The notes under the pieces were generated by a model. It saw only the letters and a program-made list of their open reading frames with translations, did no database searches and was not told the DNA's origin. The translations under genes were made by a program, and so were the position numbers. Positions 1 to 5,960 of a stretch of DNA of 13,162 nt are shown here, piece after piece. The stretch comes from Alectryocaccobium sp964389285. Its GTDB lineage: Bacteria > Bacillota > Clostridia > Lachnospirales > Lachnospiraceae. The stretch is from assembly GCA_964389285.1 (NCBI GenBank), contig CAYMCZ010000020.1:1-13162 (forward strand). The letters run 5' to 3'. Numbering within the stretch: position 1 is the stretch's first letter; every line of letters starts with the position of its first letter.

Positions 1-1
1 G

Positions 2-223
2 GACGCGACCTTTACGGTAAAGGCAAAGAGCGTGACGCCGACGCCGACACCGACGCCGGCTAAGCCGACCGCCTCGCCCACGACGACACCTTCAAAGAAT
101 AACAGCTCGCCGAAGACCGGTGACGGAAACAGTCCCGCCTTGCCGCTTGCGGCATTGCTCGCCTCGGGAATTATACTGACCGTTATAGTGTATGGCAGAC
201 GCAATAAGGGCATAAACAAATAA
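2..223 (+). CDS. C-terminal end of a sortase-anchored surface protein (5'-truncated)
   Basis: The frame is open from the left edge, so the N-terminus lies outside the window and no function can be assigned to the missing ectodomain. The visible 73 residues begin with a short stretch ending in VKAKSV that could be the end of a beta-sandwich domain. Then comes a Pro/Thr-rich linker (TPTPTPTPAKPTASPTTTP), a typical wall-spanning spacer. The sorting signal is SPKTGD, followed by a hydrophobic helix (roughly ALPLAALLASGIILTVIVYG) and a basic tail (GRRNKGINK). This is the standard three-part order of a cell-wall sorting signal. The usual Leu of LPXTG is replaced by Ser. An SPXTG variant is known as a substrate motif of Clostridioides difficile sortase B, so a sortase with that preference is plausible here. 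A terminator follows directly, so this is the last gene of its transcript. Confidence 0.85.
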   Translation, partial: DATFTVKAKSVTPTPTPTPAKPTASPTTTPSKNNSSPKTGDGNSPALPLAALLASGIILTVIVYGRRNKGINK

Positions 224-236
224 TCCGTATTAATGC

Positions 237-274
237 GAAAAAGAGTTGTCGATGTGACAGCTCTTTTTTTTTTT
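237..274 (+). terminator. Rho-independent terminator after the surface-protein gene
   Basis: A 10-bp stem AAGAGTTGTC / GACAGCTCTT (one G-T pair) closes a 5-nt loop GATGT and runs into eleven consecutive T residues. It lies 18 bases after the stop codon of the surface-protein gene. Hairpin plus T-run is the standard intrinsic terminator form. Confidence 0.92.
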
Positions 275-301
275 GGAAATAATATCAAAATACCATGAGC
301 G

Positions 302-330
302 TTGACAAAATTAAAACGGTAGAGTATATT
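302..330 (+). promoter_or_regulatory. Sigma-A promoter of the methyltransferase gene
   Basis: A perfect -35 box TTGACA (302-307) is followed after exactly 17 bp by TATATT (325-330). Transcription would start near 336-338, at the left arm of an inverted repeat. Confidence 0.8.
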
Positions 331-336
331 GAGAAA

Positions 337-352
337 GTTAGCGAAAGCTAAC
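337..352 (+). promoter_or_regulatory. Inverted repeat at the predicted transcription start (operator or 5' hairpin)
   Basis: GTTAGC GAAA GCTAAC is a perfect 6-bp inverted repeat around a GNRA tetraloop, starting 7 bases after the -10 box. As DNA it could be an operator placed on the start site. As RNA it would cap the 5' end of the transcript with a small stable hairpin. The form TTAG-N6-CTAA loosely resembles DtxR-family metal-regulator boxes, but I cannot assign a regulator. Confidence 0.5.
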
Positions 353-381
353 CAAAATACAGGAGAGGATTTTAAGTTCAT

Positions 382-1233
382 ATGATGTCAGAAAAAGATG
401 TAAAGATAAAAATACAGCCGGGGTCGGTGCAGGAGACGCTGATCATTCCGCTCTATGCCAGAAAGAAATGTTCGGATAAGTTTCCGAAGCTTTATCAGGA
501 TCCGATGGCTTCAAGCATATGTGAGCGCTTAGACTATGATTTCGCGGCACTTGATAAAAAATACGAAAGCACATTGTATGAATTCGGTGCAATGGAAGGA
601 GCCATGCGCCAAATGGATATGATGTATGAAATCAATGATTATCTGAAAGGTCATCCGGGCGCGGCTATCGTATGCATGGGCTGCGGACTTGATTTCGACC
701 CGAGAAGATGCGGTGGAGAAAAGAACAGAATTTTTAATCTGGATTTTCCGGATGTCATTGCGGTAAGGGAAGAACTTGCGAAAAAAAGTGAGCGGGAAAC
801 GAATATTCCGACCGATTTGACAGACCATTCATGGATGGATAGTGTGGCGGCGGAAAACGGCGTGATCTTTTACGCGGCCGGTGTTTTTCATTACCTCATG
901 AAAGAGGATGTACAAAAAATAGTGGTTGCGATCGCTGAACGATTCCCGGGCGCACGGCTCCTTTTCGACACTGTCGGAAAGAAAGGGCACAGGATCATGA
1001 TGAAGAAGAGTCTGAAAGAACACGGAATGAATGATTTCGGGGAACGATTCCATACGGAAGACCCGGAAGCGGATTTTTCCGGATGGTCAGAAAAGATTCG
1101 CGTGACATCACGGGGATACATGTTGGGATACTATGATATGAAAGCACCCGGAGTGAAAGGGATTCATCGTTTTCTGGCAAAAGTTGGCGATGGAATAATG
1201 AAAATGCGTATAGTGCGGATGGATGTGCTCTGA
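382..1233 (+). CDS. Class I SAM-dependent methyltransferase, leucine carboxyl methyltransferase (LCM) family
   Basis: Likely a cytosolic S-adenosylmethionine-dependent methyltransferase of the LCM family, a group that includes polyketide O-methyltransferases and many bacterial members of unknown substrate. The 283-residue product has the glycine-rich SAM-binding loop at about 95-109 (IVCMGCGLDFDPRR, matching the family pattern of a hydrophobic strand followed by G-x-G-x-D), and an NLDFPDV segment at about 119-125 that fits the second strand of the Rossmann fold with its acidic ribose-binding position. There is no signal peptide or membrane segment. An in-frame stop at 373-375 forces the start to ATG 382 or the adjacent ATG 385. 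AGGAGAGG at 361-368 is the ribosome binding site, though about 13 nt away, which is long. It has its own promoter, and the next gene is a MATE exporter, but that gene has a separate promoter, so a shared pathway is only a guess. The substrate cannot be read from the sequence. Confidence 0.85.
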   Translation: MMSEKDVKIKIQPGSVQETLIIPLYARKKCSDKFPKLYQDPMASSICERLDYDFAALDKKYESTLYEFGAMEGAMRQMDMMYEINDYLKGHPGAAIVCMGCGLDFDPRRCGGEKNRIFNLDFPDVIAVREELAKKSERETNIPTDLTDHSWMDSVAAENGVIFYAAGVFHYLMKEDVQKIVVAIAERFPGARLLFDTVGKKGHRIMMKKSLKEHGMNDFGERFHTEDPEADFSGWSEKIRVTSRGYMLGYYDMKAPGVKGIHRFLAKVGDGIMKMRIVRMDVL

Positions 1234-1246
1234 GGAGACAAAAGTT

Positions 1247-1348
1247 TTGCTTGCCAAAAAGATAAGACGGATATACAGTAAAGGTGCATTTCTGATATCA
1301 GATCACAAACAGGTAAACTCTGCACTGTATTATCCGAAGATAAATTGA
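1247..1348 (+). CDS. Possible 33-residue small ORF downstream of the methyltransferase
   Basis: A TTG codon at 1247 opens a 33-codon frame ending at TGA 1346-1348. A good Shine-Dalgarno sequence, GAGGAG (1232-1237), overlaps the stop codon of the methyltransferase gene and lies 9 nt upstream, which would allow translational coupling. The peptide is basic at its N-terminus (LLAKKIRRIYSKG) and ends SALYYPKIN. I recognise no family. It may be a real small protein, a remnant of a longer gene, or chance. A 12-bp perfect palindrome TCTGATATCAGA (1291-1302) lies inside it. Confidence 0.22.
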   Translation: MLAKKIRRIYSKGAFLISDHKQVNSALYYPKIN

Positions 1349-1393
1349 CGCGGTCCGTATGGCAATTAGCAGTGGAAATGTTTTGTAATAGTG

Positions 1394-1402
1394 TGTTATA
1401 AT
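1394..1402 (+). promoter_or_regulatory. Extended -10 promoter of the MATE gene
   Basis: TGTTATAAT carries a perfect TATAAT (1397-1402) preceded by the TGn extension. No good -35 box lies 17 bp upstream (GGAAAT at 1374-1379), which is typical of extended -10 promoters. Confidence 0.65.
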
Positions 1403-1434
1403 CATATTCACAATAAATCCGGATTCAGGAGGAT

Positions 1435-2811
1435 ATGATGAACAGGTCTCTTATAGAAGATATCCCGTGGAGAGGCATATTGAAATTTTCTATGCCGGTG
1501 CTCGTGGGGCTGCTTCTGCAGCAGCTGTATAATACGGTTGATACCATAATAGTCGGAAATTTCATTAGTCAGGACGCGCTGTCAGCGGTAGGAACCACAG
1601 CCGTGCTTACGATGTTGTTTTTGGCTTTGGCAAACGGTTTTTCGGCGGGAGCGGGAGTAATAATAGCCCAGCTTTTCGGGGCGAAAAAAGAAAATGAATT
1701 GAGGAGATCTGCTTCTACATCAATACTGCTTTTGACAGCGATGGGTCTTATCGGAACTGTCGTTGCTTTTCTGGTCGGAAAGATTATTCTGGTGCATGTG
1801 ATCGCGGTGCCGGACGAGCTGATAGAAATGTCGCTGCAATACTTCTATGTATATGCAATCGGCCTTGTTTTTCAGTTTTTATATAATGTCGTTTCCGCCG
1901 TACTCAGAGGCGTGGGCGACAGCAAGGCTTCGATGTATTTCCTGCTCGTGGCGTCAGTGCTGAATATAGGTCTGGACATTTTGCTTATCGCGGTATTTCA
2001 TATGGGAGTCGCAGGCGCGGCCGTCGCTACGAATATAGCCCAGGCCGGCTGCTGTGTTGCCGCGGTAATATACATGATAAAAAAATATCCGGTATTCAGA
2101 TGGAAACCGAGAGAGTTTACTTTTGAAAGAGAAAGAGCCAGACAGACTCTGAAGATCGGATTCCCCATGGCACTTCAGCAGTTTATCGCGACTGTCGGCT
2201 TTGTATTTCTTCAAAGAGGAGTTAACGGATACGGCAAATACATGACCGCTTCGTTTACGGTTGCCTTAAGGGTTGAAACTTATGTCCAGCTGCCGTGTAT
2301 ATCTTTCCAGATAACACAGGCGACTTATACGGGACAGAACCTCGGAGCGGGACAAATACCTCGTATTTATAAAGGAGCAAAGCAGACGGTCATTATGTCA
2401 GAGCTGATAACCGCGGTTATTTCCGTACTCCTGATTATTTTCACGCCTCAGGTAATAGGACTGTTCGGTATCAGCGGCGACGCAATGACGTACTGTCTGC
2501 AGCACATCAGAACTTCCGCTTTGATAATGTTTATCTTTGCCGCATACTTCCCGATACTGGGTATATTCCAGGGAGCGGGCGACGCGTTTAAGTCCACCAT
2601 TGTCGCTACCTGCGCTTTGGGCGTCAGGGTTCTGGTAATGTATACACTGTGTTACGTGCCGTTTTTCGGATACAGGATCGTATGGTTTAACGGCCTGTTC
2701 GGATACACGGTAGGACTGATAATTACCCTGATATTCTTTACCAGGGGAGACTGGAAGCGAAAATGGATCAAACGGCATCCTGCACAAGCCGTCCCTGCCG
2801 AGGAAAGCTGA
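1435..2811 (+). CDS. MATE family multidrug/organic-cation efflux transporter
   Basis: A polytopic inner-membrane exporter of the MATE family, which couples outward transport of drugs, cationic toxins or metabolites to inward Na+ or H+. The 458-residue length fits the family (about 450), and the hydrophobicity pattern supports 12 helices in two halves. The first half opens with a typical MATE sequence (FSMPVLVGLLLQQLYNTVDT, then IIVGNFISQDALSAVG), with a small amphipathic loop and charged linker near residue 230 (REFTFERERARQ) before the second half. Two ATG codons are adjacent (1435 and 1438). AGGAGG at 1427-1432 is only 2 nt from the first but 5 nt from the second, so 1438 is the more probable start. 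No substrate is implied by the sequence. The gene is preceded by its own extended -10 promoter and followed by the large CsoR-operator inverted repeat, which may also help end its transcript. Confidence 0.93.
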   Translation: MMNRSLIEDIPWRGILKFSMPVLVGLLLQQLYNTVDTIIVGNFISQDALSAVGTTAVLTMLFLALANGFSAGAGVIIAQLFGAKKENELRRSASTSILLLTAMGLIGTVVAFLVGKIILVHVIAVPDELIEMSLQYFYVYAIGLVFQFLYNVVSAVLRGVGDSKASMYFLLVASVLNIGLDILLIAVFHMGVAGAAVATNIAQAGCCVAAVIYMIKKYPVFRWKPREFTFERERARQTLKIGFPMALQQFIATVGFVFLQRGVNGYGKYMTASFTVALRVETYVQLPCISFQITQATYTGQNLGAGQIPRIYKGAKQTVIMSELITAVISVLLIIFTPQVIGLFGISGDAMTYCLQHIRTSALIMFIFAAYFPILGIFQGAGDAFKSTIVATCALGVRVLVMYTLCYVPFFGYRIVWFNGLFGYTVGLIITLIFFTRGDWKRKWIKRHPAQAVPAEES

Positions 2812-2824
2812 TTTAAAATAATTA

Positions 2825-2851
2825 TTGACACATACCCCCGGAGGGTATACT
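2825..2851 (+). promoter_or_regulatory. Promoter of csoR-copA, overlapped by an operator
   Basis: TTGACA (2825-2830) is a perfect -35 box. The -10 is either TATACT (2846-2851, better match but a short 15-bp spacer) or TACTAT (2848-2853, 17-bp spacer, weaker match). Nearly the whole spacer is occupied by the first CsoR-type operator, so bound repressor would block polymerase directly. Short spacers are known from metal-responsive promoters of the MerR type, but the neighbouring regulator here is a CsoR. Confidence 0.7.
2832..2850 (+). promoter_or_regulatory. CsoR operator 1 (left arm)
   Basis: ATACCCCCGGAGGGTAT (2832-2848) is a 17-bp quasi-palindrome with one mismatched pair. It has the C-run/G-run layout flanked by AT that is typical of CsoR-family operators. 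It lies between the -35 and -10 boxes. The 19 bases 2832-2850 are repeated in inverted orientation at 2865-2883. Confidence 0.82.
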
Positions 2852-2864
2852 ATTGAGACGAATG

Positions 2865-2883
2865 GTATACCCTCCGGGGGTAT
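2865..2883 (-). promoter_or_regulatory. CsoR operator 2 (right arm, exact reverse complement of operator 1)
   Basis: GTATACCCTCCGGGGGTAT is the exact 19-base reverse complement of 2832-2850, separated from it by 14 bases. It falls at or just after the expected transcription start, so repressor bound here could act as a roadblock. The operator centres are about 35 bp apart. In a read-through transcript from the upstream MATE gene the two arms would fold into a 19-bp hairpin followed by a moderately U-rich stretch (TATTTTATTA). Confidence 0.78.
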
Positions 2884-2924
2884 TTTATTAAATAAGACGG
2901 AACAGGAGTTTGAAGAAAAGAATA

Positions 2925-3251
2925 ATGAGTCAGACAGATTGTGAAAAAGAAAAGTCATGTCCGCGCTGCGGCGTGCGCCACAAAGAGCGAAGTGCCGAAG
3001 AGCAGAAAAAGCTGATTACCAGGCTTAAAAAGATAGAAGGGCAGATCAGAGGCATAGAAAAAATGGTTGAAAATGATATCTACTGTCCCGATATCCTTAT
3101 ACAGGTTTCGGCTGCCACAAGCGCTCTTAACAGCTTTAACAAAATGCTTTTATCCTGTCATATTAAAAGCTGTGTCGTAAATGATATCAGGGCGGGAAAA
3201 GAAGACACGGTCGAAGAGTTGTGCGAAGTTATTAAGAAACTGATGAAGTAA
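2925..3251 (+). CDS. csoR: Copper-sensing transcriptional repressor CsoR
   Basis: A cytosolic, all-helical repressor that binds operator DNA without copper and releases it on Cu(I) binding. The 108-residue product carries the family signature LKKIEGQIRGIEKMVE near residues 34-49. The three Cu(I) ligands of the family are all present: C54 (YCPD), H79 and C83 (CHIKSC), with the same 25- and 4-residue spacings as Cys36-His61-Cys65 of Mycobacterium tuberculosis CsoR. This supports copper sensing rather than a formaldehyde or persulfide role. The frame can be extended upstream to TTG 2910, but the GGAG there is only 1-2 nt away, so ATG 2925 is preferred, although its own ribosome binding site is weak (purine-rich AAGAAAAG). 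An N-terminal extension of about 25 residues contains CPRCG, a possible additional metal knuckle. The gene lies directly after two matching operators, implying autoregulation, and 67 nt before copA. Confidence 0.94.
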   Translation: MSQTDCEKEKSCPRCGVRHKERSAEEQKKLITRLKKIEGQIRGIEKMVENDIYCPDILIQVSAATSALNSFNKMLLSCHIKSCVVNDIRAGKEDTVEELCEVIKKLMK

Positions 3252-3318
3252 ACAAAGGCTCACGCTTTATAAAAGAGATGTTGTGCCGTATGAAAATAGC
3301 GGCGAAATGGAGATTAAT

Positions 3319-5847
3319 ATGGAGCAATACATTGTCACCGGCATGAGCTGCGCCGCGTGTCAGGCCCGTGTTGAAAAAGCGGTAAGCAGGGTTCCGGGCG
3401 TAACGGACGTGGTTGTATCGCTGCTGACAAATTCAATGACGGTTAAGGGAGACGTCGATTCGTCGGAAATAATAAAGGCAGTAAAAGATGCCGGTTACGG
3501 CATACATAAAAAGAGCAATGGTTCCGGGGAAAAAGGAGCCGGAGCGTCGATTTCGGCCGAAGAAGAGGCTTTAAAAGATACCGAGACTCCGAAATTAAAA
3601 AAGAGGCTTTTCAGGTCGGTTCTTGTGCTTATAGTTTTGATGTATTTTTCCATGGGACACAACATGCTTAAGCTTCCCGTTTTCCCGTTTTTGGAAGAAA
3701 ATTACACGGGGCTCGGCATTTTACAGATGCTGCTTGCCTTAACGGTGATGTATATAAACAAAGATTTTTTTGTTTCGGGGTTCAGAGCGCTTTTTCGCGG
3801 AAGCCCCAACATGGATTCACTGGTCGCGCTCGGCTCCGGAGTTTCTTTCGGCTGGTCCGTCTTTGTCTTATTTAAAATGACATGGATGATTGCAGCGGCT
3901 TATCCTGACTCTGAGGTGATGCAGATTTACCACAACCGGCTTTATTTCGAATCGGCCGCAATGATACCTGCGCTTATTACGATCGGAAAAACCCTTGAGT
4001 CCGTATCAAAGGGGAGAACCACGGATGCCTTGAAAAATCTTTTAAAAATGGCGCCCAAAACCGCAGTGATAGAGCGGGACGGAATTCAGGAGAAAATCGG
4101 CATAGATGAGGTAGCCGAAGGCGATATATTTGTGGTTAAGCCCGGAGAATCCATACCTGTGGACGGAATAATTACTGAGGGAAGCACGGCTGTTGACGAA
4201 TCGGTGCTTACCGGAGAGTCCGTGCCTTCGGATAAGAGTGAAGGCGATATGGTGAGTGCGGCGACCATAAACAAGTCGGGATTTATAAAGGCAAGGGCCT
4301 TAAGGGTCGGGGAAGACACCGTATTTTCCCAAATTATAAAAATGGTAAGTGACGCTGCCGCGACTAAAGCACCCATAGCGAGGATAGCAGATAAAGTATC
4401 GGGAATATTTGTTCCCGTGGTGATGATAATAGCAGCGGCAGTGCTGATTTCATGGCTTTTGAGGGGAGCGGCCGTACCCTATGCGCTGGAACACGCCGTT
4501 ACGGTCCTTGTCATCTCATGTCCCTGTGCGCTGGGTCTTGCCACGCCCGTGGCCATTATGGCCGGAAACGGCGCTGCGGCCAAATCGGGAATACTTTTTA
4601 AGACGGGAGAAGCCCTCGAAAATACAGGACGCATAAAGGCTGTAGCCCTGGATAAAACGGGGACCCTGACGGAAGGCAGGCCGTATGTTACGGATATTTA
4701 TCCCATGAACGGCTTTTCAGAGAGAGATCTTCTGGAGATGGCTTATTCGCTTGAGGTGAAAAGCGAACATCCGCTGGCGCAGGCGATCGTGGAGAGGGGA
4801 AAGAAAGATTATATCCGGGCACAGGAAATAAAAGATTTCAGAGCGGTGCCGCAAGGCGGCCTTGCGGCGCGAATGGACGGATATATCATACACGGAGGCT
4901 CATTGGATTTCATCTCGCGTTTTACGGAAATATCCGATGAAATAAGAGATACTGCCTCCGGAATCGCCGGACTTGGAAAGACCCCGCTCTTTTTTGAGAT
5001 AGACCGTATTCTTATCGGCATTATCGCGGTTGCCGACGTGATAAAAAAAGATTCGCCTCAGGCGGTTCGTGAGCTGCGGGAAATGGGTATAGAAGTCGTT
5101 ATGCTCACCGGCGACAACGAAAGAACGGCTTCCGTAATAGCGAAAAAGGCCGGGGTTGACCGTGTGATAGCGGGTGTGCTTCCGGAAGGAAAAGAATCCG
5201 TCATACGCGAACTGCAAAAAAACGGAAAGACAGCCATGGTGGGTGACGGTATCAACGACGCTCCCGCGCTTGCAAGGGCCGACATAGGCATAGCGATAGG
5301 AGCGGGGACGGATATCGCCATTGATTCCGCGGATATAGTTCTTATGAATTCCAGACTGACGGACGTTTCGGGAGCGATAAGATTAAGCCGGGCGGTTCTG
5401 CGGATAATTCACCAGAATCTGTTCTGGGCATTTGCGTATAATGCGATTCTCATACCCATGGCGGCAGGCGTTTTTCCCGGCATAGAGATGAATCCCATGT
5501 GGGGAGCGGCGGCCATGTCTTTATCCAGCGTGACGGTTTGCCTTAATGCGCTGCGGCTGAATCTGTTTAAGATAAAAAAATCCGAAAAGGTTATTTCGGA
5601 AAACAATAAAAACACACCAAAGGAAAATACGATTATGAAAGAAACGGTAAAAATCAACGGCATGATGTGCCCTCATTGCGAGGCAAGCGTAAAGAAAGCT
5701 CTGGAAAACATAGACGGAATCGAAAAGGCCGAGGTTTCTCATGAAAAAGGAACTGCTGTTCTCACTTTGAACAGGGAAGTTGACGAGGCTCTGATCAGGG
5801 CGGCCGTAACGGAAAAGGACTTTGAATTTGTTTCTATGGAAAAATGA
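3319..5847 (+). CDS. copA: Cu(I)-exporting P1B-type ATPase CopA with N- and C-terminal HMA domains
   Basis: An inner-membrane ATPase that pumps Cu(I) out of the cytosol. In order (numbered from M1 at ATG 3319): N-terminal HMA domain with GMSCAAC (about 8-14), membrane helices, actuator domain with TGES (298-301), the transmembrane metal site CPC (401-403), phosphorylation motif DKTGT (445-449), SEHP (482-485), TGDN (607-610), GDGINDAP hinge (642 onward), then helices with YN (707-708) and MSLSS (733-737). CPC plus YN plus MxxSS marks the Cu(I)/Ag(I) subgroup. After a hydrophilic linker a second HMA domain with GMMCPHC ends the protein. The frame extends to GTG 3283, but GGAG at 3309-3312 sits 6 nt before ATG 3319, and homologues usually begin MEQY-like, so 3319 is preferred (842 residues). 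It probably shares the CsoR-controlled transcript with csoR. No clear terminator follows. Confidence 0.96.
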   Translation: MEQYIVTGMSCAACQARVEKAVSRVPGVTDVVVSLLTNSMTVKGDVDSSEIIKAVKDAGYGIHKKSNGSGEKGAGASISAEEEALKDTETPKLKKRLFRSVLVLIVLMYFSMGHNMLKLPVFPFLEENYTGLGILQMLLALTVMYINKDFFVSGFRALFRGSPNMDSLVALGSGVSFGWSVFVLFKMTWMIAAAYPDSEVMQIYHNRLYFESAAMIPALITIGKTLESVSKGRTTDALKNLLKMAPKTAVIERDGIQEKIGIDEVAEGDIFVVKPGESIPVDGIITEGSTAVDESVLTGESVPSDKSEGDMVSAATINKSGFIKARALRVGEDTVFSQIIKMVSDAAATKAPIARIADKVSGIFVPVVMIIAAAVLISWLLRGAAVPYALEHAVTVLVISCPCALGLATPVAIMAGNGAAAKSGILFKTGEALENTGRIKAVALDKTGTLTEGRPYVTDIYPMNGFSERDLLEMAYSLEVKSEHPLAQAIVERGKKDYIRAQEIKDFRAVPQGGLAARMDGYIIHGGSLDFISRFTEISDEIRDTASGIAGLGKTPLFFEIDRILIGIIAVADVIKKDSPQAVRELREMGIEVVMLTGDNERTASVIAKKAGVDRVIAGVLPEGKESVIRELQKNGKTAMVGDGINDAPALARADIGIAIGAGTDIAIDSADIVLMNSRLTDVSGAIRLSRAVLRIIHQNLFWAFAYNAILIPMAAGVFPGIEMNPMWGAAAMSLSSVTVCLNALRLNLFKIKKSEKVISENNKNTPKENTIMKETVKINGMMCPHCEASVKKALENIDGIEKAEVSHEKGTAVLTLNREVDEALIRAAVTEKDFEFVSMEK
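5635..5847 (+). CDS. Possible internally initiated CopZ-like copper chaperone (nested in copA, same frame)
   Basis: The C-terminal HMA domain of CopA starts precisely at an in-frame ATG (5635). Initiation there would give a 70-residue protein beginning MKETVKINGMMCPHCEASVK, close in length and layout to stand-alone CopZ chaperones (about 69 residues, GMxCxxC near residue 10-16). AAAGGA at 5619-5624 lies 10 nt upstream and could serve as a ribosome binding site, though spacing is on the long side and the upstream linker is rich in Lys/Asn/Glu codons, which make such motifs by chance. There is no separate copZ gene in this window. The domain is certain. Independent translation is inference. Confidence 0.3.
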   Translation: MKETVKINGMMCPHCEASVKKALENIDGIEKAEVSHEKGTAVLTLNREVDEALIRAAVTEKDFEFVSMEK

Positions 5848-5888
5848 TTTGAAGCCGAAAATCTCATTACCTGATATGTCCGTAATAT

Positions 5889-5906
5889 TTGACAATTATT
5901 TGGCAA
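5889..5906 (+). promoter_or_regulatory. Candidate Rex operator overlapping the -35 box
   Basis: TTGACAATTATTTGGCAA is an 18-bp imperfect palindrome with the TTG...CAA ends and AT-rich core of Rex operators (family consensus TTGTTAA-N4-TTAACAA). Ten of the 14 defined consensus positions match, five in each half. It begins on the first base of the -35 hexamer and lies 55 bp before the rex start codon, so negative autoregulation is likely. Part of the match is shared with the promoter consensus itself, which lowers confidence. Confidence 0.5.
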
Positions 5907-5917
5907 TTAATTATAAT
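5889..5917 (+). promoter_or_regulatory. Perfect consensus sigma-A promoter of the rex operon
   Basis: TTGACA (5889-5894), a 17-bp AT-rich spacer and TATAAT (5912-5917) match the full consensus at every position. Such a promoter should be strong unless repressed, which fits the overlapping candidate Rex site. An inverted repeat AATCTT-TAAA-AAGATT (5915-5930) begins inside the -10 box and covers the predicted start. Confidence 0.9.
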
Positions 5918-5960
5918 CTTTAAAAAGATTTGATTTTTCTATATATCAGAGGTGACGGTT

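Noticed and set aside
32..60. The ACGCCGACGCCGACACCG stretch as a possible short-repeat array or CRISPR-like element
   Set aside because: It is simply the codon-level repeat of a Thr-Pro wall-spanning linker in the surface-protein gene. There are no spacers.
2398..2958. A 186-codon minus-strand frame covering the end of the MATE gene, the CsoR operators and the start of csoR
   Set aside because: It runs through two confident genes and the promoter region, and its product has no family-like pattern. It is a shadow frame.
5848..5888. Possible terminator between copA and rex
   Set aside because: I could not find a convincing stem followed by a T-run. The copper transcript may end elsewhere or read into the rex operon.
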